From contig CAJXUS010000048.1 of assembly GCA_913060675.1 (NCBI GenBank), positions 1 to 32,075 on the forward strand: a stretch of DNA of 32,075 nt. Reading direction: 5' to 3'. The first letter of the stretch is position 1. Every line of letters starts with the position of its first letter. A program made the position numbers and the translations under genes. The DNA comes from an uncultured Rhodospirillales bacterium (lineage in GTDB: Bacteria; Pseudomonadota; Alphaproteobacteria; Kiloniellales; Kiloniellaceae). This document shows, one piece after another, positions 15,232 through 24,573 of this stretch. The notes under the pieces are model-generated. The model was not told the origin of the DNA, made no database searches, and was given only the letters and a program-made list of their open reading frames with translations.

Positions 15232-16434
15232 ATGAAAAATTATCTGAAATCACATCCTGATCGCGACGGCTTTTTTGGTAAGTATGGAGGGTCATTTATT
15301 CCGCCAGAGTTGGTGCCGCATTTCAAAGAAATCCAGGTTGCTTATGACAGGCTATCCAAGTCCTCAGAGTACTTGAACGATCTGCGCTATATCCGTAAAC
15401 ACTTCCAGGGACGCCCAACCCCGATCAGCCATTTAAGAAATATTTCAGATGAAATCGGCGGCGCGCAGATTTACGTCAAACGCGAAGACCTCAACCATAC
15501 GGGGGCTCACAAATTAAACCACTGCATGGCAGAGGCCCTGCTTGCCAAGCATATGGGCAAAACCAAGCTGATTGCTGAAACTGGTGCTGGTCAACACGGG
15601 GTCGCACTGGCAACGGCTGCGGCCTATTTTGGCATGGAGTGCGAGATTCATATGGGCGAAGTCGATATCGCCAAAGAGCACCCAAATATGGTGCGGATGA
15701 AATTGCTGGGGGCGACTGTTGTGCCCGTTAGTTTTGGGGCTAAAACTCTGAAAGAAGCTGTGGACAGTGCGTTTGGCTCTTATCTTCAACAAACCGATAA
15801 AGCAATTTATGCGATAGGCTCTGTTGTTGGTCCGCATCCGTTTCCTCTGATGGTTCGAAATTTCCAAAAGGTTGTCGGGCTTGAGGCACGTGATCAGTTC
15901 GTTGAAATGACAGACGAGCTGCCTGACCACGTTGTCGCTTGTGTCGGCGGTGGATCAAACGCCATGGGGCTCTTTAGCGGATTTATCGAAGAGGAACAGA
16001 TCCGTCTTCACGGTGTGGAGCCGATGGGGACTTCGGAGAAATTGGGAGATCACGCCGCAACTATTACCTTTGGTGAAGATGGCGAGATCCACGGGTTCAG
16101 AAGCATTATGCTGAAAGACGAAAATGGCGAACCAGCCCCGGTACATTCGATTGCAAGCGGTCTGGATTATCCTGGTGTTGGACCAGAGCATGCTTATCTG
16201 CATTCAATCGGGCGGGTGACTTATGGATCTGCCAGTGACCCCGAAACACTCGATGCGTTTTATGCGCTCAGCCGTAAGGAAGGCATCATCCCGGCCTTGG
16301 AAAGCTCTCACGCTATTGCGTACGCGATGAAGTTGGCCAAGGATAATCCCGGACAAAGCATCCTAGCCAATTTGTCGGGACGTGGAGATAAAGACATCGA
16401 TTATGTCACTGAGAAGTTCGGCTTTGGAGAATAA
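15232..16434 (+). CDS. trpB: Tryptophan synthase beta chain
   Basis: A PLP enzyme that joins indole and serine to make tryptophan, normally as the alpha2beta2 complex with TrpA. Start ATG 15232 follows GGGGGGA; an in-frame TTG at 15211 is less likely. The length (400 aa) is normal. The PLP lysine is in HTGAHKLNH (Lys94), the catalytic Glu in ETGAGQHG (Glu116, the same 22-residue spacing as K87/E109 of the Salmonella enzyme), the phosphate-binding loop is GGGSNAMG, and the C-terminal SGRGDKD is intact. No trpA, trpF or other trp gene is nearby. It may be a second, stand-alone copy for indole salvage, or the pathway may be split. Confidence 0.93.
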   Translation: MKNYLKSHPDRDGFFGKYGGSFIPPELVPHFKEIQVAYDRLSKSSEYLNDLRYIRKHFQGRPTPISHLRNISDEIGGAQIYVKREDLNHTGAHKLNHCMAEALLAKHMGKTKLIAETGAGQHGVALATAAAYFGMECEIHMGEVDIAKEHPNMVRMKLLGATVVPVSFGAKTLKEAVDSAFGSYLQQTDKAIYAIGSVVGPHPFPLMVRNFQKVVGLEARDQFVEMTDELPDHVVACVGGGSNAMGLFSGFIEEEQIRLHGVEPMGTSEKLGDHAATITFGEDGEIHGFRSIMLKDENGEPAPVHSIASGLDYPGVGPEHAYLHSIGRVTYGSASDPETLDAFYALSRKEGIIPALESSHAIAYAMKLAKDNPGQSILANLSGRGDKDIDYVTEKFGFGE

Positions 16435-16483
16435 TGCCAGCGTGCAATAACGAGTGCGTTATAACAGGCTCTAAGATCTGCGG

Positions 16484-16509
16484 GTTCATGGGGTGTTGAC
16501 CTCATGAAC
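16484..16509. other. Hairpin after trpB
   Basis: gttcatgggg (16484-16493) pairs with cctcatgaac (16500-16509) over 10 bp with one G-U and a six-base loop. No T-run follows, so if it is a terminator it is a weak one. Confidence 0.4.
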
Positions 16510-16576
16510 TCGTAAAAACGAATAGCTCTTCGTCTGATCGTTCCAGATCCCTAAGCTTTATCGGATAATTGATAAG

Positions 16577-17428
16577 CTATTGTGTCCTTGTCGGCGTGAG
16601 TTGCTCTATCTTTTCATCCAATTTATCAAATCGAGAGATCAATTCCTTTAGATCCTCATGAGTGATGTTTGCCATTTCGGTTATCTTTTCATCGGTATCG
16701 CTTTCGTGTGACGTCTGCATGGCATCAACGATAATACCAATAAAGAGGTTCAATACCGCAAAGCTGGTGATGATGATAAAGGGGATGAAGAAAACCCACG
16801 AGTGAGGGAATATTTCCATCGTTGGTCGGACGATCCCCATGGACCAACTTTCAAGTGTCATGATCTGGAACAGGGTATAGGCCGAGGATGAAACCGACCC
16901 GAACCATTCCTGCATATTAGGGTCAGGATGTTGCCCAAAAAGCTTGGTTGTCAGAACGGCGACAACATAAAAGACGATGCTCAGCACACCAACGACAGAC
17001 AACATTCCGGGGATGGAGGTTACAATTGCCCCGATAACCCGACGCATTTGTGGGATAACGGATATAAGGCGCAGAACACGTAAAATCCTGAGAGCCCTGA
17101 GGACAGCAAAGGCACCACTGGCTGGAACCCACGCGATGCTAACAATCAACAGATCAAAGATATTCCAGCCGGATTTAAAGAAATCTACTCGGTAGGCGTA
17201 AAACTTTATCGCAAGTTCCAGAGAGAAGATCACCAGGATGGACTTATCCACCCAATAAAGAAGGTTTGCTTCAAAAGGTGTCAGGGATGAGCTGGTTTCC
17301 AAGCCCAAAGTAATAGCATTCACAAGGATAAGCGCAGTGATCCCAAAGGTGAATTTTGTGCTTTCCAAAATACTTTTGAGTTTTTCAGTGAAAGGAAGCT
17401 GGAACCTTTTCGTGAGCGTATTATCCAT
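16577..17428 (-). CDS. Bacterial voltage-gated sodium channel (BacNav)
   Basis: A 283-aa six-TM subunit that forms a homotetrameric sodium channel. The voltage sensor S4 (VLRALRILRVLRLI, about 109-122) carries Arg at 111, 114, 117 and 120. The pore helix and selectivity filter are TLFQIMTLESWSMGIVRP (185-202); TLESWSM is the NavAb and NavMs filter and is sodium-selective. S6 (NLFIGIIVDAM, 227-237) is followed by an acidic neck and a C-terminal coiled coil (about 258-277, LKELISRFDKLDEKIEQL) that assembles the tetramer. The sequence is close to NavMs of Magnetococcus as I remember it. BacNavs have been linked to motility and pH or osmotic responses. It is monocistronic. Confidence 0.95.
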   Translation of the reverse strand: MDNTLTKRFQLPFTEKLKSILESTKFTFGITALILVNAITLGLETSSSLTPFEANLLYWVDKSILVIFSLELAIKFYAYRVDFFKSGWNIFDLLIVSIAWVPASGAFAVLRALRILRVLRLISVIPQMRRVIGAIVTSIPGMLSVVGVLSIVFYVVAVLTTKLFGQHPDPNMQEWFGSVSSSAYTLFQIMTLESWSMGIVRPTMEIFPHSWVFFIPFIIITSFAVLNLFIGIIVDAMQTSHESDTDEKITEMANITHEDLKELISRFDKLDEKIEQLTPTRTQ

Positions 17429-17556
17429 AGATATTACCGAAGCCTGTTAATGTGTCGATAGATTTACTGCTTTTAACCAAGAAGTATAATTGGTCAAGGG
17501 GTGTAAATTTAAAGGCCTTATTTCTTTTGATCGTGTAAGCCCAAAAAGGAAATTGA

Positions 17557-17588
17557 AAAGACCCCTTGGTTTACGCAAGGAGTCTTTT
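17557..17588 (-). terminator. Terminator after the chemoreceptor gene
   Basis: aaaagacccctt (17557-17568) pairs with aaggagtctttt (17577-17588), with one mismatch. Read on the minus strand the stem ends in four T, so it likely terminates the chemoreceptor transcript. Confidence 0.7.
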
Positions 17589-17625
17589 GTCAGGCAGGTG
17601 TCTGGAAGCGTCTCAATGTAGAGGG

Positions 17626-19569
17626 TTAACTATCCCGAACGGTATTGAGGAAGTCTTTTACCTCTGATCTCAAATTTTCTGCCATTGCCTGCATCTCACT
17701 TGAGGATGCCAGTAGATTATTCGCTTCGGTACTGACTTGGGAAGAGGTTTCTGTAACGACAGCAACGTTACTGGACACTTCCTGTGTACCTGCAGCGGCT
17801 CTTTGCACACTGTTTGATATTTCCTGGGTTGCAGCCCCTTGTTCTTCAATAGCAGCAGCTATGGCGTTGGCATATTCGTTCATCTTTTCAATTGTTGTAC
17901 TGATGTTATTGATCTCTTGAACGGATTGAGTACTCGCGCCCTGAATACCATCGACCTGTGTTTGGATGTCACCTGTGGCCTGGTCGGTTTGATTGGCGAG
18001 GGTTTTAACTTCCGAGGCAACGACAGCAAATCCCTTCCCTGCATCCCCGGCTCTTGCTGCTTCGATGGTTGCATTGAGTGCCAAAAGATTAGTTTGTCCT
18101 GCGACATCAGAAATCAGACTCACGACCTCTCCGATACGTTGGGCTGCATCCGCGAGTTCGGTGACGGTTCCATTGGTTCTGTTTACACCCTCGACTGCTT
18201 CTGCCGTAACCTGGATTGATTGGGTGACTTGAACGCCAATTTCACGAATGGCTGCGGATAGCTCTTCCGTTGCTGCGGCAACAGTCTGAACACTCAGACT
18301 TGTTTCCTCAGCAGCATTGGAGACCGCGAGAGCACGCGAATTTGATTCTTCAGCACTTGAAGTCAGTTGAGTTGCAACATTTTGAGTGTTGCTTGAGGCC
18401 TGAACAACAGCTTCAACAATGGATAAAACCGACTGTTCGAAAGAATCAGCCATTTGATGAAGCGTTTGACGGCGTTCTTCGGCATGGCGCTCGCTGGCCT
18501 GTTCGTTTTCTTTTGCCAGTCTTCCCATTTCCACGGCGTTTGTTTTGAAGACATTTACAGCTGCAGCCATGGATCCAATTTCGTCTGTTTGGTCTTGACC
18601 TGGAATATCAACATCAAGGCTGCCACTGGCAAGGTTTGTCATGGCATCTGTCATGGCAATTACAGGCTTGGAAACCCATAATCTGACGAGGATGCCGAGG
18701 AGGCCCATGATTGCCAAAACAGAAACAATCGCAGTAATAATCGCAGTTAGGCGAAAGTTTGAAAGAGCTTCAAAAGCTGCATTCCGATCAATTTCAAAAC
18801 CCAGATACCAGTTAACACTTGGAAGACCTTCGACCTTAAAGAAAGCAAACATCCTGTCGCTCGATCCTTCGGTGAAATCCCCTGTGCTATCAGTAACATT
18901 TGGTGTTTCTTCTGGGTAAACTTCTGCGATGGGTTTGAGTGTCCATTGTTTATCTGGGTGTATTAAAACTGTTCCCTGATCATTCACGAGGAAAGCGTAT
19001 CCAATCCCGCCAAGATCAACACTGCGGATCAAATCACCGAGGACTGTGATTTCGATATCTCCGCCCGCTACGCCCAGAACTTTGCTACCATCCAATACGG
19101 GACTGGCCATCGTTACAATCAGATTTCCTGTGGAAGCATCTTCGTAAGGCTCGGTTAAGGTACTTGAGCCTGCGCCTACTGCTCCCTTGTACCAGGGGCG
19201 TGACCTGGGATCATATCCCTCAGGTAAAGCGTCGTTTGGGAACATTGACATTTCCCCCTGGTCGCTACCGAAATAGGTAAAAAGGAAAGCGTCCCCAAGA
19301 ACTTTCTTGCTAATGGTTGTGCTAACAGTCGCGTTCGTCGGATCAGATTTTATGTTTTCTGCAACATTCTCGACTAAAAGCTGACGCCCGCTGATCCAAT
19401 TGGAGATGCCAGTTGTCGCCAGATGGCCTGTCTCAGTTACTTTTGATTTTAAAGATGCCCTAATTTCTGCACTTTGATTAATATCAAAATATAAAATAAA
19501 GGCAGAGAAAGTAACGACAACAATCAAAGCTGCAGCGGCTAAGATTCGGCTACCAATGTTAAAAGACAC
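17626..19569 (-). CDS. Methyl-accepting chemotaxis protein, dCache_1
   Basis: A chemoreceptor of about 647 aa. GTG 19569 is preferred because GGAG lies nine bases upstream; a GTG at 19593 would add eight residues (numbering below uses that longer form). TM1 is about 17-36, a periplasmic dCache_1 domain follows, TM2 is about 283-307, HAMP about 308-360, and the signalling hairpin has the conserved tip [20 protein letters not shown] and [13 protein letters not shown]. In dCache_1, Tyr127, Arg132, Trp134, Tyr135 (YDPRSRPWY) and Asp179 (GVAGGDI) match the spacing of the amino-acid-binding motif of PctA (Y121, R126, W128, Y129, D173), so it likely senses amino acids. No C-terminal CheR/CheB pentapeptide. 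Confidence 0.93.
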   Translation of the reverse strand: MSFNIGSRILAAAALIVVVTFSAFILYFDINQSAEIRASLKSKVTETGHLATTGISNWISGRQLLVENVAENIKSDPTNATVSTTISKKVLGDAFLFTYFGSDQGEMSMFPNDALPEGYDPRSRPWYKGAVGAGSSTLTEPYEDASTGNLIVTMASPVLDGSKVLGVAGGDIEITVLGDLIRSVDLGGIGYAFLVNDQGTVLIHPDKQWTLKPIAEVYPEETPNVTDSTGDFTEGSSDRMFAFFKVEGLPSVNWYLGFEIDRNAAFEALSNFRLTAIITAIVSVLAIMGLLGILVRLWVSKPVIAMTDAMTNLASGSLDVDIPGQDQTDEIGSMAAAVNVFKTNAVEMGRLAKENEQASERHAEERRQTLHQMADSFEQSVLSIVEAVVQASSNTQNVATQLTSSAEESNSRALAVSNAAEETSLSVQTVAAATEELSAAIREIGVQVTQSIQVTAEAVEGVNRTNGTVTELADAAQRIGEVVSLISDVAGQTNLLALNATIEAARAGDAGKGFAVVASEVKTLANQTDQATGDIQTQVDGIQGASTQSVQEINNISTTIEKMNEYANAIAAAIEEQGAATQEISNSVQRAAAGTQEVSSNVAVVTETSSQVSTEANNLLASSSEMQAMAENLRSEVKDFLNTVRDS

Positions 19570-19725
19570 TGTATGAGACTCCCTGATTACCACACGCGGT
19601 TGATCGACTTGGGTGCAAGAGTTTTAACTATTATTTATCCAATTTATAAACAAATGCATAAAAACGGTAATAATATTCAAAGGGATGAATTCAACGTGAT
19701 TAATGAGAGATGTAACTGCTGATTG

Positions 19726-20193
19726 TCAGGTGTAAACGGATATTCCGAGTAAAATTTTGCTGTCATTGTTTTTATCAACCAGCGGCATTAATAAACGTTC
19801 GATTGTTTTGTATTCTGGAACGATGTATTGCGGCGTTCCCTTGCGATAGAGAGGCTCTTTTGTTGTTGCGACATGATTGTAATCATCAAAGGCGCCACTG
19901 TTTGTGATATCAGGAAAGGCTTCATCTACCCATTGACCTGTCGCCTCTTTCCCGAGGATAGGTATGAGGGCTGTGCCGAGAAGACGGAACTTATAACGAA
20001 GAGGGTTTCGATGAACATCCAGCATCCATACTAAGGGGAGGAGGTCGGGAATATCCATTGGATCAAAATCCTGTCGCGTTGGAAGCCCTCCGTCATCAGG
20101 ATGAATTGACAACCAGTAATTATACATCTTTCTTAATTTTGGGCCCCAGTCACTTAGGGTGAGGGGTGTGTTCGTATCCGTTGGACCAACCAT
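19726..20193 (-). CDS. PAS_5 family protein
   Basis: A 155-aa single-domain PAS_5 protein. The family opening is clear: YNYWLSIHPDDGGLPTRQDFDPMDIPDLLPLVWMLDV (about 25-61), then YKFRLLGTALIPILGKEATGQWVDE and a 'LLMPLVDKNNDSKILLGISVY' final strand. It has no TM segment or output domain. It is a distant paralogue of 11896-12384. It lies upstream of the chemoreceptor gene on the same strand, 132 nt away, and might be co-regulated with it; a functional link is only inferred. The 197 nt upstream hold no recognisable element. Confidence 0.8.
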   Translation of the reverse strand: MVGPTDTNTPLTLSDWGPKLRKMYNYWLSIHPDDGGLPTRQDFDPMDIPDLLPLVWMLDVHRNPLRYKFRLLGTALIPILGKEATGQWVDEAFPDITNSGAFDDYNHVATTKEPLYRKGTPQYIVPEYKTIERLLMPLVDKNNDSKILLGISVYT

Positions 20194-20390
20194 TCATGCA
20201 TCAACTTGTTATTTATTTCCTTTATCATGGTCCTGTTAAGGTTAGAAAGCTGTTAACAGTGCCAACATAACTAAGAAGGAAAGAGAGCATAGATTAATAA
20301 CAGCGGACATAACGATAGATGGCCTTAAGAGGTGGCTTAAGCTAAAACGCAAGAGGCTGGGACCTGAAAATTCATAAGGTCAAAGGTCAA

Positions 20391-21278
20391 TTATCTTGAA
20401 GGGGAAAAAGCTTTTACTATTTTTTTTCCTGGCTCGCTTTGTAAGAATCCAAGGGGGGCGACGAGCCAATAACCTCTATCCGATGAAAGGGTTTCTTTTT
20501 GGAGGGCGACCAAAGCACCGCCATCGATTAAATCTTGTATGACTTCAATCCACCCCAAGGCTACACCTTGCCCTTGCAGGGCTTGATGAATAGCCAGGCC
20601 ATGATTGGTAACTCTGATCCCATCGGAAGATAGTTTTGATCTCGGAGCAAATTTGAGGCACCAATCTGACCAATCAAACCAACGATTTTCCTCATCTTCC
20701 AAATGAATAAGAGGCGCTGATTGAATTAGTTCTTTAGGAGATAGATCTAGTAATTTTTGCGCTAGGGTAGGGGACGTAATTGGCTGGACCTCCTCCGAGA
20801 TAAGCTTGATACAATCCCTGCCAGGCCAGTCACCGTTGCCAAACAAAATGGCGCAATCTATCTCTTCCCAATGGATATCAGAATCACGGTCGGTTGTGAT
20901 GATCCTAACGGACAGCTTCTCGGCTTTTTTTTTGACACCTGATAATCTCGGTAGCGCCCAATAAGCCGCAATCCCGGGATAGGTGGCTAAGGTGACAATA
21001 TTGTCGTCTGTTTTGTTGCGGAGGTTCTTACTGGCTTCAGCGATGCGCCCAAGTGCAGGTGCGGTTTCCTGATAATAACTATCGGCTTCTTTGGTTGCTG
21101 TTATCAATGAGCCTTTTTTTAGGAATAACTTTACCCCCAGATCCTGTTCCAGTTGTCGAATTTGGTGACTGATTGCGGGTTGTCCGACATTTAATTGACC
21201 TGCTGCCCGGGTATAACTTCGCAATCGGTAACAAGCTTCAAAGGCTCTGAGAGCTTTTAGGGGTGGTAAATCACGCAT
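20391..21278 (-). CDS. LysR-type regulator, GcvA-like
   Basis: A 295-aa LysR transcription factor. The winged HTH occupies residues 1-60 (LKALRAFEACYRLRSYTRAA, then NVGQPAISHQIRQLEQDLGVKLF), which is the GcvA-like opening. The C-terminal effector domain follows from about 92, with the GcvA-type 'VTLATYPGIAAYWALPRL' and 'LGWIEVIQDLIDGGALV' segments. It is divergent from dmdA across 142 nt, the standard arrangement for a LysR protein controlling its neighbour, so it is the likely regulator of the dmdA-acuI operon. The effector is unknown; DMSP, acrylate or a derivative would be the natural guesses. Confidence 0.92.
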   Translation of the reverse strand: MRDLPPLKALRAFEACYRLRSYTRAAGQLNVGQPAISHQIRQLEQDLGVKLFLKKGSLITATKEADSYYQETAPALGRIAEASKNLRNKTDDNIVTLATYPGIAAYWALPRLSGVKKKAEKLSVRIITTDRDSDIHWEEIDCAILFGNGDWPGRDCIKLISEEVQPITSPTLAQKLLDLSPKELIQSAPLIHLEDEENRWFDWSDWCLKFAPRSKLSSDGIRVTNHGLAIHQALQGQGVALGWIEVIQDLIDGGALVALQKETLSSDRGYWLVAPLGFLQSEPGKKIVKAFSPSR

Positions 21279-21383
21279 GCCATTATCAATTAATTCAATG
21301 ATGATATGAATCTTATAAGCCTTCCCTCCCTATGATGCATCTGTTTTGTATTCGTTATAACAAATAATGACTTGGTTCCGTGT

Positions 21384-21399
21384 TCGCTTGAACAAGCGA
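21384..21399. promoter_or_regulatory. 16-bp palindrome before dmdA
   Basis: tcgcttgaacaagcga has perfect 7-bp arms around a central 'aa', 21 nt before the dmdA start. It could be an operator or a 5' UTR hairpin near the ribosome site. It is not the T-N11-A form usual for LysR sites. Confidence 0.45.
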
Positions 21400-21420
21400 G
21401 ATTTGTAGAGGATTTAGCGA

Positions 21421-22536
21421 ATGGCTGTTGTGCCAACTCTTTCCGGCTCTCGCCGGGTACGACGGACCCCTTATTCTGATCGGGTAGAGGCCTGCGGAGT
21501 TAAGGCCTATACTGTATATAACCACATGCTGTTAGCGACAGTATTTAGGTCTCTTGACGAAGACTATCAGCACTTATGTGAAAATGTTCAGATCTGGGAT
21601 GTCAGTTGTGAGCGGCAGGTCGAAATTATCGGACCTGATGCGGCGAAGTTGGTCCAGCTGATGACCTGTCGCGATCTCTCCAAAGCAAAGTATGGGCAGT
21701 GCTTTTATGCACCTCTGGTTGATGAAAACGGGGGTATGGTAAACGACCCCATTATTCTAAAACTTGGCGAAGACCGTTTTTGGTTATCGATTGCGGATAG
21801 TGACGTGTTGCTCTGGGCTAAGGGCTTGGCTAGCGGTCGGGGGTTGGACGTTAAGGTGTTTGAGCCCGAGGTTTTTCCTCTTGCTGTCCAGGGCCCTATG
21901 GCTGAAGAGGTTATGGCGAGAGTTTTTGGCAGTGAAGTTCGAGATATTAAATTTTTTCGGTTTGCAGAACTTTTCTTTCAAAACCATGGGCTAATTATTG
22001 CACGTTCTGGATGGTCTCGTCAGGGCGGCTTTGAAATTTATCTTGATAACCCCGAGCTGGCTTTAGATTTATGGGATCTGATTTGGGAAACCGGCAAGGG
22101 TTTTAATATTTTTGCGGGATGCCCAAATGCTATTGAACGAGTGGAAGGGGGACTGCTTTCTTATGGAAATGATATGTCTTCAGAAAATACGCCTTATGAA
22201 TGTGGTCTGGGTAAATATGTAAATCTTGATGCTGACATAGATTTTGTTGGCCGGGAGGCTCTTGCAGTAAGTCGTGAACAGGGATTGAGTAGAAAAATAT
22301 GTAATATTCGTTTCGACGTTAATCTGGATACAACCGTATTGGAGGCGTGGAATGTTTACAGCGTTGATGGAGAAAAAATTGGATACGTATCCTCTGGCTG
22401 TAATTCAAAGAAATTTGGCGGCTTCATAGCAATTGCAATGTTGGATCATAAATTTTGGACTTCAGGAACATTTGTCATGGTGCAAACTCCGAGGGGAGAT
22501 CTCAAAGGGAGAGTTACAAACTTTCCTTTTGACTAA
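21421..22536 (+). CDS. dmdA: Dimethylsulfoniopropionate demethylase DmdA
   Basis: A 371-aa GcvT-fold enzyme that moves a methyl group from DMSP to tetrahydrofolate, giving methylmercaptopropionate. It is called DmdA rather than GcvT because the N-terminus SRRVRRTPYSDRVEACGVKA and YTVYNHMLLATVF (30-42) match the roseobacter DmdA sequence as I recall it. Further matches are WDVSCERQVEI (59-69), SGWSRQGGFEIY (196-207) and LLSYGNDMSSENTPYECGLG (245-264). The C-terminal 80 residues are more divergent. GAGG lies eight bases before ATG. The acrylyl-CoA reductase gene acuI follows after 132 nt, the same pairing known in Ruegeria, which supports the call. The other reading would be a related aminomethyltransferase paralogue. 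Confidence 0.88.
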   Translation: MAVVPTLSGSRRVRRTPYSDRVEACGVKAYTVYNHMLLATVFRSLDEDYQHLCENVQIWDVSCERQVEIIGPDAAKLVQLMTCRDLSKAKYGQCFYAPLVDENGGMVNDPIILKLGEDRFWLSIADSDVLLWAKGLASGRGLDVKVFEPEVFPLAVQGPMAEEVMARVFGSEVRDIKFFRFAELFFQNHGLIIARSGWSRQGGFEIYLDNPELALDLWDLIWETGKGFNIFAGCPNAIERVEGGLLSYGNDMSSENTPYECGLGKYVNLDADIDFVGREALAVSREQGLSRKICNIRFDVNLDTTVLEAWNVYSVDGEKIGYVSSGCNSKKFGGFIAIAMLDHKFWTSGTFVMVQTPRGDLKGRVTNFPFD

Positions 22537-22668
22537 AGCGTGGTTTTGAAAAACTCGGGTTTTCAGGTCGGTGCTGGAATGATTAAGATAATGGTGTGCT
22601 CCCACATCTTACCTGCCGGGACTGATTTAGATCTAAACAATTAATAAACAACATACCAAGGAGTAGTC

Positions 22669-23661
22669 ATGTTTAAGGCTCTTGTTGTCGATAAATCTGA
22701 AGACGGTGTCGTAACTTCTGCAATTCAGGAGCTTGAAGACAGTCGTCTGCCAGCCGACGGAAATGTCACCGTCGTGATTGAGTACTCAACTGTAAATTAC
22801 AAAGACGGCCTTTGTATCACTGGCAATGGGGGGTTGGTTCGTAACTATCCTCATGTTCCTGGAATTGATTTTGCGGGGGTTGTCGAACAATCAGATGATG
22901 ACCGTTACAAACCTGGTGACAAGGTTGTGCTTACGGGGTGGAGAGTTGGTGAGGCCTGGTGGGGCGGGTACGCACAAAAAGCCCGTGTAAAAGCTGACTG
23001 GCTTGTTCCTTTGCCTAAAGGCTTGACCACGCAACAGGCTATGGCTGTGGGAACGGCTGGCTTCACTGCCATGCTTGGGGTTATGGCGCTGGAAGATCAC
23101 GGACTTACGCCTGATAAAGGAGAGGTTTTGGTTACTGGTGCTGCAGGAGGTCTTGGTTCCGTCGCAACGTCCATTCTTGCAAATCTTGGTTATGAAGTTG
23201 CGGGTGTTACGGGTCGTCCAGAAACCGCCGACTACCTTAAAAGTATTGGGGCGAGCCGAATAGTTGCACGCGAAGAATTAAACGAAACGGTGAAACGTCC
23301 GCTTGAAAGTGAAAATTGGGCTGGCTGTATTGATGCCGTTGGCGGCGATATACTCGCACGTGTCCTTGGGCAAATGAAATACGGTGCTTCTGTTGCAGCT
23401 GTTGGCCTTGCTGGTGGAGCAAAATTGCCTGCGACAGTTATTCCGTTCCTATTACGTGGGGTTAATTTGTTAGGCATTGATTCGGTTATGCAGCCGTTTG
23501 AAAATCGTCAACGTGCTTGGCAACGGGTGGTTTCTGATATGCCATTGGATAAACTGGAAGCTATCGTTCAACTTGCAAAATTGAGTGATTTGCCTGATCT
23601 CGGTCCAGCTATTCTAAAAGGTGCTGTTCAAGGACGTGTTGTGGTTGATGTCAACGCCTGA
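22669..23661 (+). CDS. acuI: Acrylyl-CoA reductase (NADPH) AcuI
   Basis: A 330-aa zinc-free MDR-superfamily reductase of the AcuI/YhdH group, turning toxic acrylyl-CoA into propionyl-CoA. The typical family elements are present: YSTVNYKDGLCITGNGGLVR (39-58), VPGIDFAGVV (63-72), VLTGWRVGEAWWGGYAQKAR (87-106), and the nucleotide-binding loop VTGAAGGLGSVA (155-166). AAGGAG lies six bases before ATG. Acrylate arises from DMSP cleavage, so the enzyme protects cells that take up DMSP. Its stop overlaps the following GNAT gene by 14 nt. Very high-confidence family; the in vivo role is supported by the dmdA neighbour. Confidence 0.95.
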   Translation: MFKALVVDKSEDGVVTSAIQELEDSRLPADGNVTVVIEYSTVNYKDGLCITGNGGLVRNYPHVPGIDFAGVVEQSDDDRYKPGDKVVLTGWRVGEAWWGGYAQKARVKADWLVPLPKGLTTQQAMAVGTAGFTAMLGVMALEDHGLTPDKGEVLVTGAAGGLGSVATSILANLGYEVAGVTGRPETADYLKSIGASRIVAREELNETVKRPLESENWAGCIDAVGGDILARVLGQMKYGASVAAVGLAGGAKLPATVIPFLLRGVNLLGIDSVMQPFENRQRAWQRVVSDMPLDKLEAIVQLAKLSDLPDLGPAILKGAVQGRVVVDVNA

Positions 23662-24544
23662 TCAATCTCTTCAACTTATTGAAATACTGACCGCAGAAGA
23701 CCTTCCCGAGATTTTGAGACTTGTGGAGCGGTTAAAATGGACCCATGTCGAAGCTGACCTAGATGTTATGCTTCGAGTTGGGCTCTTTTTAGGCATGCGC
23801 GATCATGCCGGAGAAATTATTGCCACGGGGGCTCTCTTCCCCTACGGCGAGAAGCTCGCTTCTATTGGCATGATTATGGTGAGCCCTGACCATCGCAGGA
23901 AAGGTTATGGCAAGTTGATAATGGAGACTTTGCACAATAGCGAGATCGCACAGGGCCGAAACCTTAGTTTGATCGCAACAGATGAAGGCGAACCGCTATA
24001 TAAGAAGCTTGACTATCAAGTTGTCAGCCGGATACGAAAATTTTTTGCAGACCCAGAGCTGGTGCTCGAAAAGACTCAGGACTTGTCCTTACCAGAGTAC
24101 AATTTACGTCGCGTTGCGAAGAGAGATTTACCTGCGTTAATCCAGCTTGATGCCCATTCAATCGGAGGGTCGCGGGAGAGTCTGTTGAGGTTAAGGTTCG
24201 AACAATCCGACAACGGTGTTGTTATTGAGGGGGCGGATGGAGAGCCAAAGGCTTTTGCGCTTTCTTGCCCCCAACGTCAACAACGTCATATCGGGCCAAT
24301 CACGGCTCCTAATCGAGATATGGCCCTGGCCATGATCCTGGTTTTGGCGCGAAGAGATTTGTGCGAACTACGTATTGATATTCCCGAAGAACATACCGAT
24401 TTACACGAACTATTACCAAACATCGGATTTCGATTGATTGCAAATCCACCAGCCATGTTACGCCCCGATTTTATTGGTGGGTCTGATAGATATCCAGGCA
24501 CACGCCATGATTATTGGGCGATAACAAGTCAGGCCTACGGTTAG
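23648..24544 (+). CDS. GNAT acetyltransferase, two-domain
   Basis: A 298-aa protein starting at ATG 23648 (MSTPDQSLQ), which overlaps the end of acuI by 14 nt; the frame opens earlier but that part is the acuI shadow. Residues 12-140 form a GNAT domain with the acetyl-CoA loop DHRRKGYGK (81-89) and 'EPLYKKLDYQ'. The C-terminal 150 residues resemble the Acetyltransf_18-type second domain seen in YitH-like proteins. Substrate unknown. The overlap makes it the third gene of the dmdA-acuI operon. A role in DMSP use is not established, so a detoxification or amine/thioester side function is only inferred. Confidence 0.85.
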   Translation: MSTPDQSLQLIEILTAEDLPEILRLVERLKWTHVEADLDVMLRVGLFLGMRDHAGEIIATGALFPYGEKLASIGMIMVSPDHRRKGYGKLIMETLHNSEIAQGRNLSLIATDEGEPLYKKLDYQVVSRIRKFFADPELVLEKTQDLSLPEYNLRRVAKRDLPALIQLDAHSIGGSRESLLRLRFEQSDNGVVIEGADGEPKAFALSCPQRQQRHIGPITAPNRDMALAMILVLARRDLCELRIDIPEEHTDLHELLPNIGFRLIANPPAMLRPDFIGGSDRYPGTRHDYWAITSQAYG

Positions 24545-24573
24545 GGTCTACGGTATCTGCTACACAATTAAAT

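Noticed and set aside
15491..16203. Minus-strand frames inside trpB
   Set aside because: They lie wholly antisense to trpB and have no ribosome sites or domains.
17839..18232. Plus-strand frames across the chemoreceptor signalling domain
   Set aside because: They are antisense shadows of a strongly conserved coding sequence.
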